Notes: generated from the sequence alone by a model not told the origin. Positions 35,140 to 44,407 are shown, counted from the first letter of the stretch. The stretch: 64,000 nt of DNA from Sphingopyxis sp. CCNWLW2 (GCF_037095755.1 NZ_JBAWKJ010000001.1:1305001-1369000), one strand, 5' to 3'. Translations and numbers: made by a program.

Positions 35140-36082
35140 GGTCCGGTCCTTTTTCGATATGTTCGATCATAATCGCGGCGTTGCCATTGGCTTCGCCGAT
35201 GCTGCCGAACGCGAAGTTGCGCCCGGCGACGGTCACCGGCACGTGGCGCGGCATATTGAGCGGGATGATGTCGCCAACCTCGAGCGCGAGCAGCTTGACG
35301 AGGCTGATCTCGGGGCGTGCGAGCACCGAGCGGACGGGCATGCGCACGTCGCGCAGTGCCTTGTCGAGCGCGCCCGACCAGGCCGGATCGGCGCCGCCAT
35401 TTGCCTGCATGTCGGGGAGCAGTTCGTCGCCCGCGATCCCGCGCAGCGCGGCGACCGGATAGGCGCACATGATCGTCCGCCCCTCGAACGGGGCGCCGCG
35501 CAGCGTGAAGCGCTGGACGAACAATTCATCGTCGGCGCGCACCGCGGCGAGCTTGGCGGGATCGGCGGTGACGCAATCGAGTTCGGGTTCGATGGCCAGC
35601 TTGCCGCGCCATGCGGCGGCGAGCTGCATCCCGATGTCGCGGCCGAGGCGCGCCGCGAAGCGATCCTCGGCGTCGGTCAGCTCTTCGCGTTCGGCGGCGA
35701 GCTGGCCGCGGCCGCCATAAAAGATGTCGACAAGCTGGAGAAGCAGCGAGCGCGAACCCGCGAGCAGCACCGGACCCTTGAGCGGCGGTGCATGATAACG
35801 CCAGAAGATCGCAGGGGCCGCCGATGCGCTCCACTCGGCAAAGCTCATCTGTTCGGCGCCCGATCGTTCGATCTGGATCGCCGGCGCGCCGAGCGCGCGG
35901 ACGAGGTCGCGCAGGCTGCGCGCAAACTGGTTCGCCACGCCTTCGAGCGCGGGGAAGGCATAGCCGTCCGCTGCCCTGCGCAGCAGCAGGGACTCCTTCG
36001 TCTCCGCAGGCGCGGCCGCAGCTGCGGGTGCAGGTGCGGCCGGTGCCTTCACGGCTTTGACGGTTTTCGTGCTGGTGGTCAC
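35132..36082 (-). CDS. fliM: Flagellar switch protein FliM
   Basis: This is the 316-aa middle protein of the C ring. It has an N-terminal Ala-Lys-rich stretch, a central domain (about 45-230; GGRGQLAAEREELTDAEDRF, ARLGRDIGMQLAAAWRGKL) and a C-terminal SpoA domain (VRSVLARPEISLVKLLALEV, DIIPLNMPRHVPVTVAGRNF). I see no standard LSQxEIDALL motif for CheY-P at the N-terminus, which is replaced by the Ala-rich stretch. Confidence 0.92.
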   Translation of the reverse strand: MTTSTKTVKAVKAPAAPAPAAAAAPAETKESLLLRRAADGYAFPALEGVANQFARSLRDLVRALGAPAIQIERSGAEQMSFAEWSASAAPAIFWRYHAPPLKGPVLLAGSRSLLLQLVDIFYGGRGQLAAEREELTDAEDRFAARLGRDIGMQLAAAWRGKLAIEPELDCVTADPAKLAAVRADDELFVQRFTLRGAPFEGRTIMCAYPVAALRGIAGDELLPDMQANGGADPAWSGALDKALRDVRMPVRSVLARPEISLVKLLALEVGDIIPLNMPRHVPVTVAGRNFAFGSIGEANGNAAIMIEHIEKGPDHD

Positions 36083-36684
36083 TGAATCACCAGGCTCGTG
36101 AAATAAACATTGTCGACGCCCCCGAAACCTTCCTTGTCGCGCAGCACATCGTTGATCGCGGCCGTCAACTGACGTTGCAGCCGCTGTTTCCCCTGCGATG
36201 TGGAGAGCAATGCCGGATCCTGTTCGGCGAGCACCATAAGCACGACCGAACGGATCGGAACAGCCTGCCGTTTGATATTATTGATAACCTTGCCGTCGTA
36301 GAAGGTCGAAAGGCTGATACCGACCTGCAGGAAGCCCGACCCGTCGGCCAGATTCGTCGTGAAGCTGTCGGCGATCGGATAATAGGTGATCTCATATTTC
36401 TTGGGATCGACCTTATACTTGTCGTTCGGGACCGACACCGTGCCGACCTTTGGCGGGGCTTCCTTGTCGTCGCCCTCGGCGGCGGGTTCGGGGTCTTCCT
36501 TGCTGCGCACGACGAGCTTGGGATAATTATCCTCGGGCTTCGCCTCGTGCGCCTGCAGCGCGCCGAAATAGATGCCCGCACCCGCGCCCGCGCCGATCAG
36601 CGCGATCGCGGCGACGCCGATCAGCAGCAGCTTCTTGAACTTGCCCTTTTTCTTGGGGGCGCCTTCGACAATATCCTTGGCCAT
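36079..36684 (-). CDS. fliL: Flagellar basal-body protein FliL
   Basis: This is a 201-aa single-pass inner membrane protein that surrounds the stator. A basic N-terminus is followed by a helix (LLLIGVAAIALIGAGAGAGI), then an acidic linker and the periplasmic domain (FLQVGISLSTFYDGKVINNI). Normal length for alphaproteobacteria. The stop overlaps fliM by 4 bases. Confidence 0.93.
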   Translation of the reverse strand: MAKDIVEGAPKKKGKFKKLLLIGVAAIALIGAGAGAGIYFGALQAHEAKPEDNYPKLVVRSKEDPEPAAEGDDKEAPPKVGTVSVPNDKYKVDPKKYEITYYPIADSFTTNLADGSGFLQVGISLSTFYDGKVINNIKRQAVPIRSVVLMVLAEQDPALLSTSQGKQRLQRQLTAAINDVLRDKEGFGGVDNVYFTSLVIQ

Positions 36685-36701
36685 GATGGGACCCTTTCTG
36701 A

Positions 36702-37880
36702 TCAGGCGAAGCGGCCGCGGCGGTCGGCGGCGCGGTCTTCGTCACGCGGCTCGGCGCGTTCGGTGGCGGTTTCGATAAGATGCGCGGGGTCAGCCGCGGC
36801 GGAGCGGCCCTGACCCTGGCCCTGGCTTTGCGACTGGCGTCCGGTCTCGCCCGGTGTGCAGGTCACTTCGGCGCCCGCGACGCGAACACCCTGCTGGCGC
36901 AATTCTTCGACGAGGCGGCCCTGCGCGGCAGTGACGATCGTCGCGGTCGCTTCGTGACGCGTGTCCATTTTCAGCGACACGCCTTCGTCGCCCATCTGCA
37001 TCGCGACGTCGAGGCGGCCGAGATGCTTCGGCATCAGGCGAAAGCTGATGTCGCCGCTGTCGGACTTGGTCGCGGCGATGTCGCGCGCGAGCTGGTCGAT
37101 CCACGCGCCGTCGCTGTCCATGTCGAGGACGCGTTCGGCGATCACCGCGGGCGCGGCCGCTTCGATGCGCGTCGCGGCCCCCGGTGCGGCGGGCTGCGCG
37201 AAGAGGATCGTCATCGACGGCGCCGCTTCGGCGGGCTTGGCGGCGGGCGGCTCGGCGCCGGCGAGGATCGGCATCGCGGCATCGCGCGGGCGCGCGGCAA
37301 CGGGAAGCGCGGAGGTGCTGGTGTCGGCCGGAGCCGCTGCGGCTTCCGCCGGTTTCGCGGGTTTCGCGGCCGTGGGGGTTGGCGCGGCGGGGATTGCGGC
37401 CGCCACGATCGCGGCCCAATTTGTGGTCGGCGCTGCCGCCACGGTCTCGCCGGTTTCCGCCGTGTCGGGCGATGCGGCTTCCGCGTCGGGCTTGGCCACC
37501 ACCGGCTTGCCCGATGTCTGTGCGGGCGCGGCGGCGGGGATGCTGCCGTTCAGCGCGATCAGCAGGTTCGCGGCCAGCGCCGCCGGATCGGCTTTGGCCG
37601 GCTCGGCCTTCACAGCGGGGGTTTCGACGGGGACACCCGTTTCGACGGGAGCCTCGATTTGCGGGGCCGCGACGTCGACGGCCGGCGCGGGATCGATCTT
37701 GATCGTCGCCGTGGTGGCGGGATTCGCGATCGGCGCGACGGCGACCGGCGCGGCGGCGAGCAGCTGGTCGAAACCGCCTTCGCCGCCACCCTCGGGAAGC
37801 TGGCCGATGTTGGCGAGGAAGGTCGCGAAGCCTGCGGGCATGGCGCCCTGGACGGTGGGGAGAGAGGGTGCGCTCATCAT
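36702..37880 (-). CDS. fliK: Hook-length control protein FliK
   Basis: This is a 392-aa protein. The first 270 residues are Ala-Pro-rich low-complexity sequence, the ruler part. The C-terminal domain (about 280-370) has the family core ISFRLMPKHLGRLDVAMQMG followed by VSLKMDTRHEATATIVTAAQ. I chose ATG 37880, which overlaps the fliJ stop by 4 bases; upstream in-frame sequence only shadows fliJ. FliK measures the hook and triggers FlhB to switch. The short FlgE hook makes the ruler length interesting. Confidence 0.9.
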   Translation of the reverse strand: MMSAPSLPTVQGAMPAGFATFLANIGQLPEGGGEGGFDQLLAAAPVAVAPIANPATTATIKIDPAPAVDVAAPQIEAPVETGVPVETPAVKAEPAKADPAALAANLLIALNGSIPAAAPAQTSGKPVVAKPDAEAASPDTAETGETVAAAPTTNWAAIVAAAIPAAPTPTAAKPAKPAEAAAAPADTSTSALPVAARPRDAAMPILAGAEPPAAKPAEAAPSMTILFAQPAAPGAATRIEAAAPAVIAERVLDMDSDGAWIDQLARDIAATKSDSGDISFRLMPKHLGRLDVAMQMGDEGVSLKMDTRHEATATIVTAAQGRLVEELRQQGVRVAGAEVTCTPGETGRQSQSQGQGQGRSAAADPAHLIETATERAEPRDEDRAADRRGRFA

Positions 37881-38323
37881 GCCGCGCCGCCTTCGATCAG
37901 GCGCAGGCGCATGCCCGTGCGCGGGCGGTGCGGGCGGTTGGCGTCGTCGCGGCGTTCCTGTTCGACCTGCGCCGCCTTCCGGCTGCGTTCGTACAGGCGC
38001 ACCGCCGATTCTTCCTTGACCATCGCGCTCTGTGCCAGCGCGCCCATCTGGTCGCGGCGCTCGCTGGCATTGCTCAGCGGCGCGGTCAGGCTTTCCTGCG
38101 CGATGTCGAGCCGCATCGCGAGTTCGCCGATCGTGTTGAGCGCGCGGCCGGCGACCGCACCCTTCGCCATCGCGAGGTCGACGCGCAGCGTTTCGAGCCG
38201 CTTCGCGAGTTCGACGAGGTTCGCCAGTTCGCCATTGGCGCGCGCCAGATTGGCCTCCGCCTGCTGATGTTCGACGGAGCGCACGCGGATGATACGTTTG
38301 CGGCGTGCGGTACGGGCGTTCAT
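37877..38323 (-). CDS. fliJ: Flagellar export chaperone FliJ
   Basis: This is a 148-aa, strongly helical coiled-coil protein (ANLARANGELANLVELAKRL; KEESAVRLYERSRKAAQVEQ) with a basic N-terminus. Sequence conservation in FliJ is low, so the assignment rests on length, coiled coil and place between fliI and fliK with 4-base overlaps to both. FliJ connects the FliI ATPase to FlhA. Confidence 0.85.
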   Translation of the reverse strand: MNARTARRKRIIRVRSVEHQQAEANLARANGELANLVELAKRLETLRVDLAMAKGAVAGRALNTIGELAMRLDIAQESLTAPLSNASERRDQMGALAQSAMVKEESAVRLYERSRKAAQVEQERRDDANRPHRPRTGMRLRLIEGGAA

Positions 38324-39651
38324 GCGGAATATCCTTCAATCAGGGCTTGGCGGGAAATATCGAAATCGACCTGCGCCTTGGCAGGCTGCGAAACATAGGC
38401 GAGCTGGTCGGCGTGGCGCGCGATCGCGGTGTCGAGCACCGGATCGGCGCCGGCGACGTAGGCGCCCATCAGCATCAGGTCGCGATTCTCTTCATAGAGC
38501 GACCAGAGCTGGCGGAAGCGCGCGGCGGCGGCGGCATGTTCGGGATCGACCGAATCGACCATCGTGCGCGACAGCGAACGCGCGACGTCGATCGCGGGAT
38601 AGACGCCCTGTTCGGCGAGCTGGCGCGACAGGATGATATGGCCGTCGACGATCGCGCGCGCGCTGTCGACGACGGGGTCGTCGATGTCGCCGCCGTCGGC
38701 GAGCACGGTGTAGAGCGCGGTGACCGATCCGCCGGTTTCGCGGTCGATGCCGGCGCGTTCGCAGAGCGAAGGGATGAGCGCGAAGACCGACGGGGGATAA
38801 CCCTTCATCGTCGGCGGCTCGCCCAAGGTCAGCCCGATCTCGCGCTGCGCATGCGCGACGCGGGTCAGGCTGTCGATCAGCAGCAGCACCTTCTTGCCCT
38901 CGGCGCGGAACGCCTCGGCGATCGCGGTCGCGCGCATCGCGGCGCGGAGGCGAAGCAGCGGCGGATGGTCGGCGGGAACCGCGACCACGACCGATTTTTT
39001 GCGCACTTCGGGGGGTAGCTTGGTTTCGACGAAGTCGCTGACCTCGCGGCTGCGCTCGCCGATCAGCCCGACGACGATGACGTCGCATTCGGTGCCGGCG
39101 ATCATCTGGCCCATCAGCACCGACTTGCCGACGCCCGAGCCCGCGATGATCGCGACGCGCTGGCCTTCGCCGACGGTGAGCAGGCCGTTGATCGCGCGCA
39201 CGCCCATGTTGAGCGGCTTGGTGACGCGGCCGCGGCGCAGCGGGTTGACCTTGCGCCCGGCGAGTGGCCACTGGAATTGCGACTGGATCGCGGGGCGGCC
39301 GTCGAGCGGATTGCCCTGCGCATCCATGATGCGGCCGAGCAGCGCCTTGCCGACGGGGACCATCGAGCTGGCGCCGTGCGGCTCGACCGGCGCGCCGGTG
39401 ACCAGCGGCTTGTTCATGTCGAAGGGCAGGACGAGGCTGCGGTGGCCGCGGAAGCCGACGACTTCGCCATAGACATAGTCATTGTCGGCCGACTTGATGC
39501 GGACGTTGCTGCCCAGCGGCTGGGGGAAACCCGACACTTCGAGCATGATACCCTCGTGCGCGACGAGCGTGCCGATGCGGCGCGGGCTGGCGCCTGCGAG
39601 GTCGACGGGGTCGAGCAGCTGCTGCGCGCTCATGGCGAGGCGGCGCGTCAT
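38320..39651 (-). CDS. fliI: Flagellar export ATPase FliI
   Basis: This is the 443-aa ATPase of flagellar export, related to F1 beta. Walker A is AGSGVGKS (170-177). Other blocks are LNMGVRAINGLLTVGEGQRV, LLLIDSLTRVAHAQREIGLT (Walker B region) and TALYTVLADGGDIDDPVVDS. ATG 39651 overlaps the fliH stop by 4 bases; a second in-frame ATG at 39633 would give MSAQQLL. It works with FliH and FliJ. Confidence 0.95.
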   Translation of the reverse strand: MTRRLAMSAQQLLDPVDLAGASPRRIGTLVAHEGIMLEVSGFPQPLGSNVRIKSADNDYVYGEVVGFRGHRSLVLPFDMNKPLVTGAPVEPHGASSMVPVGKALLGRIMDAQGNPLDGRPAIQSQFQWPLAGRKVNPLRRGRVTKPLNMGVRAINGLLTVGEGQRVAIIAGSGVGKSVLMGQMIAGTECDVIVVGLIGERSREVSDFVETKLPPEVRKKSVVVAVPADHPPLLRLRAAMRATAIAEAFRAEGKKVLLLIDSLTRVAHAQREIGLTLGEPPTMKGYPPSVFALIPSLCERAGIDRETGGSVTALYTVLADGGDIDDPVVDSARAIVDGHIILSRQLAEQGVYPAIDVARSLSRTMVDSVDPEHAAAAARFRQLWSLYEENRDLMLMGAYVAGADPVLDTAIARHADQLAYVSQPAKAQVDFDISRQALIEGYSA

Positions 39652-40247
39652 TCGGCGTGTCCCGTGCCGAGCGCGGTGCGCAGTTCGTCGAGATAGACGG
39701 CGCGGCCATGTTCGATCCAGCCGGTCGAGGTTTCGAGGCGGACGGTGCCGCGCACCATCGCGGGATCGCTCTCGACCGCCATCGCCAGCGGCGCGTCGGC
39801 GAGCAGCGCGGCGTCTTCGGGATGGACCCACAGGGTGCGCGCCTTGTCGGCGTCGGCGACCATCGCCGCGGCGGTTTCGGCCTGCGCCTGCAGCCATTCG
39901 GCGTCGATCGGCGCCGTATCGACGATCTGGCGGACCAGCCGTTCGACGGTTTCGGCGATCAGCTGCGCGAGCTCTTCGCTCGGCTCGTCCTGCAGCGCTT
40001 CGGCACCGGCGAGCAGCGCGAGCAGCTGGTGACGCTCGGCCACAAAGGCGACTTCGGCGAGACGCTGGCCTTCGGCGAGGCCAAGCGCGAAGGGATCGTC
40101 GACGTCGGGTTCGTCGAAACCTGCTTCGACGGGCTGCGCGGTGTGGGCCGCGGGCGCGAAGGACATCGGACGAAAGCCGCTGCCGCGTGCCATCGCGTCG
40201 GTGAGCGAGACGGGAGCGAAGCCGGCGTGGGCGGCGCGATCAGACAT
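39648..40247 (-). CDS. fliH: Flagellar export regulator FliH
   Basis: This is a 199-aa protein that binds and regulates FliI. The middle section is a helix rich in Ala and Glu, and the C-terminal half matches the family: AETVERLVRQIVDTAPIDAE, TLWVHPEDAALL, VRGTVRLETSTGWIEHG. It overlaps fliG by 8 bases and fliI by 4. FliH is weakly conserved, but gene order supports the call. Confidence 0.88.
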   Translation of the reverse strand: MSDRAAHAGFAPVSLTDAMARGSGFRPMSFAPAAHTAQPVEAGFDEPDVDDPFALGLAEGQRLAEVAFVAERHQLLALLAGAEALQDEPSEELAQLIAETVERLVRQIVDTAPIDAEWLQAQAETAAAMVADADKARTLWVHPEDAALLADAPLAMAVESDPAMVRGTVRLETSTGWIEHGRAVYLDELRTALGTGHAE

Positions 40248-41271
40248 AGTCGTCGCCGCCGCCCGCGATCATGATTTCGCCAGCCGCCGCCATCTGGCGA
40301 ACGATCTGCATCACGCTCTTTTGCGCATCGTCGACGTCGGCGCGCTTGACCATCGTCATTTCGGCCATTTCGTCGCGGATCGTTTCGGCGGCACGCTGCG
40401 ACATGGTCGCGAGGCACATGTCGACCATCTCTTCGTCGGCACCCTTGAGCGCGATCGCGAGCTGGGCGGCATCGACCGAGCGCAGCACGCTGCTGAGGCT
40501 CTTCTTGTCGAGGTCGCGCAGATTTTCGAAGATGAACATCTCTTCCTCGATCGTCTGGGCGAGGATGCGGTCATGCTTCTTCAGCGAGCGGAGCGTGCGC
40601 TCCGAAAGCTGCTTCGGCATTTTTTTCATTATCTTGGCAACGTCGCTCGGGCCGCCGATCGCCTGCTTGGCGACGCGCTGGCCATCGACATTGGCGCTCG
40701 CGAGCACGGCTTCGAGATCCTCGATCGCCGCGGCGGGCACCGAGGTGAGCATTGCGGCGCGCAGCACCAGATCGGCCTGCAGCACTTCGTCGAGCGTCTC
40801 GATCGCGCGCGCGGCGACATCGGGGACGAGCACCGAGAGGATCAGCGCGCCGACCTGCGGATGCTCGCTGGCGAGCAGCCCGCTGATCGCGTCGACATCC
40901 ATCCAGCGCAGCATTTCGAGCGACGCGGCGCTCCGCTGCGGCGCGACGGCGGCGAGGATATTGTCGGCGCGGACGTTGCCGACCGCTTCGTTGATCACGG
41001 TGCGGATGCGCGTGTCGGCGCCGATCGCGAGTGCGCTGACGTCGCGGCTGCGCGTCACAAAGCGGTCGAGCGCCTGCCCGATCTGCTGTTCGCTGGCATT
41101 GGCGGTGTCGAACATCGCTTTTGCCAGCTGGCGCACTTCTTCGGGGCCGAGCTGCTTCAGGATCGTCGCGGCTTCGCTTTCGTCGAGCAGCATCAGCAGG
41201 ATCGCGGCGGCGGCCGATCCTTCGATCGCGGGCATGACGGGAGCGTTATCGAGTTCGGCGACTTCAGGCAC
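40240..41271 (-). CDS. fliG: Flagellar motor switch protein FliG
   Basis: This is a 343-aa rotor protein. It has three ARM-like domains: an N-terminal domain that binds FliF (AAAILLMLLDESEAATILKQ), a middle domain (LRWMDVDAISGLLASEHPQV), and a C-terminal torque domain (FIFENLRDLDKKSLSSVLRS, with the charged loop around DLDKK, and LAIALKGADEEMVDMC). Overlaps fliF and fliH by 8 bases each. Confidence 0.95.
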   Translation of the reverse strand: MPEVAELDNAPVMPAIEGSAAAAILLMLLDESEAATILKQLGPEEVRQLAKAMFDTANASEQQIGQALDRFVTRSRDVSALAIGADTRIRTVINEAVGNVRADNILAAVAPQRSAASLEMLRWMDVDAISGLLASEHPQVGALILSVLVPDVAARAIETLDEVLQADLVLRAAMLTSVPAAAIEDLEAVLASANVDGQRVAKQAIGGPSDVAKIMKKMPKQLSERTLRSLKKHDRILAQTIEEEMFIFENLRDLDKKSLSSVLRSVDAAQLAIALKGADEEMVDMCLATMSQRAAETIRDEMAEMTMVKRADVDDAQKSVMQIVRQMAAAGEIMIAGGGDDYV

Positions 41272-42916
41272 GGGCGCCCTCCTGCATCAGGTGGCGGACG
41301 ACGAGCGCGGCGCGCGCGGAGTCCTGACGGACGAAGGCGCGGACGAGGTTGGCGCGCGCTTCATAGCTTGGCGCCTGCTCGATCATCTCGAGGGTGATTT
41401 CGCGGCCGCCCTGACCGCTGGCGAGCGCCGGGCGGTTGGTGGCGGCGAGCAGCGACGCTTCGAGTTCCTGATTCTGCGCGATGCGCTTGGCGGCGCGTTC
41501 CTTGGCGGCGCGGATCATCGGGCGGCCGATGAACAGGAAGGCGAGCAGCGCGGCGAGGATCGCGCCGACCTGCTGGACCAGCGGCATGAACCAGCCCTGA
41601 TCGTAAAAGGCGGGCGCGGTGTCTTCGACCGCGACGAACGGGCGCTGGTTGATCGCGACCAGATCGCCGCGCGTCGCGTCATATCCGACCGCGCCCTTCA
41701 CCAGATTGTCGATCTTGGTGAGATCGGCCTGCGTCAGCGCCTTCTTGCCCTGATTGAGCGCGACCGCGACCGAGACGCGGCGCAGCTTGCCCTGCGGCGA
41801 GTGCGTCACCGAAATCTCGCGGCCGACTTCATAGGCGCGCGCGGCATTTTCATTGCTCTCGGTGCCGGGCGCCGGGGCGCCGGGCGGGACCGGCTGCGGA
41901 CCGGTCGCGGTGACCGTTGTCGCCTGCGGCGGCTGGTTCGATAGCGCGCCGGGGATGCCGACCGCGGGGGCGCTCGTGCCGCTGGTCGAGCGCGTGATCT
42001 GTTCGCTGGTCAGCGCGCGGTCATTCTCGGGGAAGCTTTCGCGCGTCGCCTGGCTTTCGGACATGTCGACGTCGGCATGGACTTCGACGGTATAATTGCC
42101 GGCGCCGAGCATCGGGCCGAGCAAGGTGTCGAGCGCGCGGCGGAAGCGGTCCTCGACCTGCAGCTGCAGCTGGAACGCCTTCATGTCGCTGCCCGATGCG
42201 GTGTCGGAGAGCAAAGCGCCGCGCTGGTCGATCACCGACACCTGGTCGGCGTTCATGCCGGGGATCGACGAGGCGACGAGGAAACGGATCGCCTGGACCT
42301 GACCGTCGGACAGCGAGCGGCCGTTCTGCAAGGTCAGCATCACCGATGCGGTGGCGGGCTTGTCTTCGCGGACGAACAGGCTGGGTTCGGCGGCCGCGAC
42401 ATGGACGCGCGCGCTCTTGACCGCGTCGATCGTCTCGATCGTGCGCGACAGGTCGGCCTCGCGCGCCGAGCGCAGCGCTTCGCCTTCGATCGCGCGGCTC
42501 GACCCCATGGGGAGCGAAGCGATCAGGCTGTCGCCGCTCGGCGCCGCCTTGGGCAGGCCCTGTCCGGCGAGCGCGATGCGCGCCTGGTGGAGCTTGTCGG
42601 CGTCGACGGTCAGCGCGCCGGTGGTCGGGTCGATGCTGTGGCCGATGCCCTGCGTCTGCAGCGCGTCGGCGACCGCCGCCTTGTCGGTATCGTCGAGCCC
42701 GGCGAACAGCTGCGCCTGCGGCGCCGCCTGCATCGTGAAATAAGCGAGCGCGGCGATGCCGATCGCCGAGGTCATCGCGATCGCGGGCAGCGCGCGCTGG
42801 ACAGCGGGCTGGCGCATGAACTGGGTCAACGGTGCGAGCCGGCCGCCCAGGACGGGGGCGGGGAGGCGGTTCGCGGCACCGTCGTCGACGGGGGTAAGGA
42901 TCTGGGTTTCGGCCAT
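41264..42916 (-). CDS. fliF: Flagellar MS-ring protein FliF
   Basis: This is the 550-aa MS-ring protein. It has two membrane helices (about 45-65, ALPAIAMTSAIGIAALAYFT; and near 450, FMPLVQQVGAILAALLAFLF), a YscJ-type ring-building motif domain in between (ALRSAREADLSRTIETIDAV; ASVMLTLQNGRSLSDGQVQA) and a C-terminal FliG-binding tail. Normal length. It is 3 bases after fliE. Confidence 0.95.
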   Translation of the reverse strand: MAETQILTPVDDGAANRLPAPVLGGRLAPLTQFMRQPAVQRALPAIAMTSAIGIAALAYFTMQAAPQAQLFAGLDDTDKAAVADALQTQGIGHSIDPTTGALTVDADKLHQARIALAGQGLPKAAPSGDSLIASLPMGSSRAIEGEALRSAREADLSRTIETIDAVKSARVHVAAAEPSLFVREDKPATASVMLTLQNGRSLSDGQVQAIRFLVASSIPGMNADQVSVIDQRGALLSDTASGSDMKAFQLQLQVEDRFRRALDTLLGPMLGAGNYTVEVHADVDMSESQATRESFPENDRALTSEQITRSTSGTSAPAVGIPGALSNQPPQATTVTATGPQPVPPGAPAPGTESNENAARAYEVGREISVTHSPQGKLRRVSVAVALNQGKKALTQADLTKIDNLVKGAVGYDATRGDLVAINQRPFVAVEDTAPAFYDQGWFMPLVQQVGAILAALLAFLFIGRPMIRAAKERAAKRIAQNQELEASLLAATNRPALASGQGGREITLEMIEQAPSYEARANLVRAFVRQDSARAALVVRHLMQEGARA

Positions 42917-42919
42917 GGA

Positions 42920-43273
42920 TTACACCGGCATGTTCATAATGTCGCGATACGCGGACAGCAGCTTGTTGCGGACTTGCAGGGTGGTTTCGAAGCCGAGCGA
43001 GGCCTTCTGGCGTTCGATCATCACGCTGACGATGTCGTGCGTGTCGCCGCGCTCATAGGCTTCGGTGATCTGGCTCGCCTTCGACTGCTGCGCGTTGACC
43101 TGTTGCAGCGCGTTGTTGATCGCCGCGCCAAAATCGGGGGCTCCTGCTGCGCCGCCGACGCCGCCTTCGGCCGCGCCGATGCCGCTGCGGCCCGCGGCGC
43201 GCTGCAGCGCCTGGTTCTGATTGAGGATCGAACTGCGCATTTGCAGCAGCCGGCTCGGGTCAATCGTGCTCAT
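42920..43273 (-). CDS. fliE: Flagellar MS-ring/rod junction protein FliE
   Basis: This is a 117-aa adaptor between MS ring and rod. The C-terminal FliE core is present: DFGAAINNALQQVNAQQSKA, then SVMIERQKASLGFETTLQVR and YRDIMNMPV at the end. I chose ATG 43273 (MSTIDPS), with GGA about 8 bases upstream; the longer frame lacks support. It heads the long fliEFGHIJKLMNOPQR-flhB run from a sigma-54-type promoter. Confidence 0.93.
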   Translation of the reverse strand: MSTIDPSRLLQMRSSILNQNQALQRAAGRSGIGAAEGGVGGAAGAPDFGAAINNALQQVNAQQSKASQITEAYERGDTHDIVSVMIERQKASLGFETTLQVRNKLLSAYRDIMNMPV

Positions 43274-43323
43274 TGGTTTCCATCCGTCCTGATGCGCGGC
43301 GATGTGCCGCACGCAAAGAACAA

Positions 43324-43340
43324 TGCAAAGCGCGTGCCAA
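43324..43340 (-). promoter_or_regulatory. Sigma-54-type promoter for fliE operon
   Basis: On the minus strand TTGGCACGCGCTTTGCA matches YTGGCACGRNNNTTGCW at all but one position. The start would be near 43313, about 40 bases before fliE. It shares the 248-base gap with the divergent fliC promoter. Confidence 0.75.
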
Positions 43341-43424
43341 AAATATTAATGCTACATTTTCAATTGATTAGACGGGTACGCCTTGGCCTCTAAAACGGTT
43401 TCGGCGTTTTTTTGACGGGGGGCG

Positions 43425-43453
43425 CTTAATTGCCTCTGCGGTCCGCCGTTACT
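43425..43453 (+). promoter_or_regulatory. Candidate sigma-28 promoter for fliC
   Basis: CTTAATT, 13 bases, GCCGTTACT, the same as at motA in its -10 block and spacing. About 70 bases before fliC. A sigma-54 reading of GGGCGCTTAATTGC (43420-43433) is much weaker. Confidence 0.65.
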
Positions 43454-43521
43454 GCTTTCCGTGACCGCTCCTCGAGCCCTCACATCACGGGAATGGCCAT
43501 CGAGGCCGGAAAGGAACAAAG

Positions 43522-44352
43522 ATGACTGTCATCAACACCAATGTGAGCGCGCTTCGCGCCCAGAACAACTCGCGCGTCGCGAACCAAATGCAGTCGCAGG
43601 CAATGGAACGCCTGTCGAGCGGCAAGCGCATCAACGCTGCGAAGGACGACGCTGCTGGCCTCGCCATCGCAACCCGCATGGAAGCCGCATCGCGCGGTTT
43701 CACGCAGGCCATCCGCAATGCCAACGACGGCATTTCGCTGGCCCAGACCGCCGACAGCGCTGCCGGCAGCATCTCGGACATTCTCGTCCGTATGCGCGAC
43801 CTGTCGATGCAGGCATCGACCGGTACGCTCAGCGACCCTGATCGCGTGCTGGTGCAGAAGGAAGTCACCGCGCTGATCGCGCAGATCGGCGACGTCGTCG
43901 GTCAGACTACTTTCAATGGCAACAACCTGCTGGACGGCAGCGCCGCTACCGGCTTCGATATCCAGACCGGCATCAATGATACCGAAGTCGTGAACATCAC
44001 CATCGCGAACCTCGGCACGGCAGGCACGGCGCTTACCGGCGTCGGCGCAATCAACGTCGGTACGGCTGCCGGGGCCACCGCGGCGCTGGCAGTGCTTGAC
44101 ACGGCGATCGACAATGTCGCCAGCGAACGCGCCAATCTCGGTGCGCAGCAGAACCGCCTGACCTCGGCTGTCGATAATTTGACGTCGCGTGTCACCAATC
44201 TGGACGAAGCGAAGTCGCGCATCGAAGACGCTGATTTCTCGGTCGAATCGACGAACCTCGCGGCTGCCGGCATTCTGGCACAGGCATCGACCGCGATGCT
44301 CGCCCAGGCGAACCAGAGCTCGCAGGGCGTGATGAACCTGCTCCGCGGCTAA
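43522..44352 (+). CDS. fliC: Flagellin
   Basis: This is a 276-aa filament protein. It consists of the conserved D0/D1 ends only: N-terminal TNVSALRAQNNSRVANQMQS, LSSGKRINAAKDDAAGLAIA, and C-terminal RIEDADFSVESTNLAAAGIL ending MNLLRG. The outer variable domain is almost absent, as in many alphaproteobacteria. An AAGGAA site precedes the ATG. It is the only flagellin gene in the window. A rho-independent terminator follows. Confidence 0.95.
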   Translation: MTVINTNVSALRAQNNSRVANQMQSQAMERLSSGKRINAAKDDAAGLAIATRMEAASRGFTQAIRNANDGISLAQTADSAAGSISDILVRMRDLSMQASTGTLSDPDRVLVQKEVTALIAQIGDVVGQTTFNGNNLLDGSAATGFDIQTGINDTEVVNITIANLGTAGTALTGVGAINVGTAAGATAALAVLDTAIDNVASERANLGAQQNRLTSAVDNLTSRVTNLDEAKSRIEDADFSVESTNLAAAGILAQASTAMLAQANQSSQGVMNLLRG

Positions 44353-44407
44353 ACTTCGCGAACAAATTTCAGGCTATATTCGGTTGGTCCCTTAGATAGC
44401 CTGATCC

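Noticed and set aside
43420..43433. Sigma-54 promoter for fliC
   Set aside because: Only GG and TTGC fit. The sigma-28-like site just beside it is shared with three other late genes.
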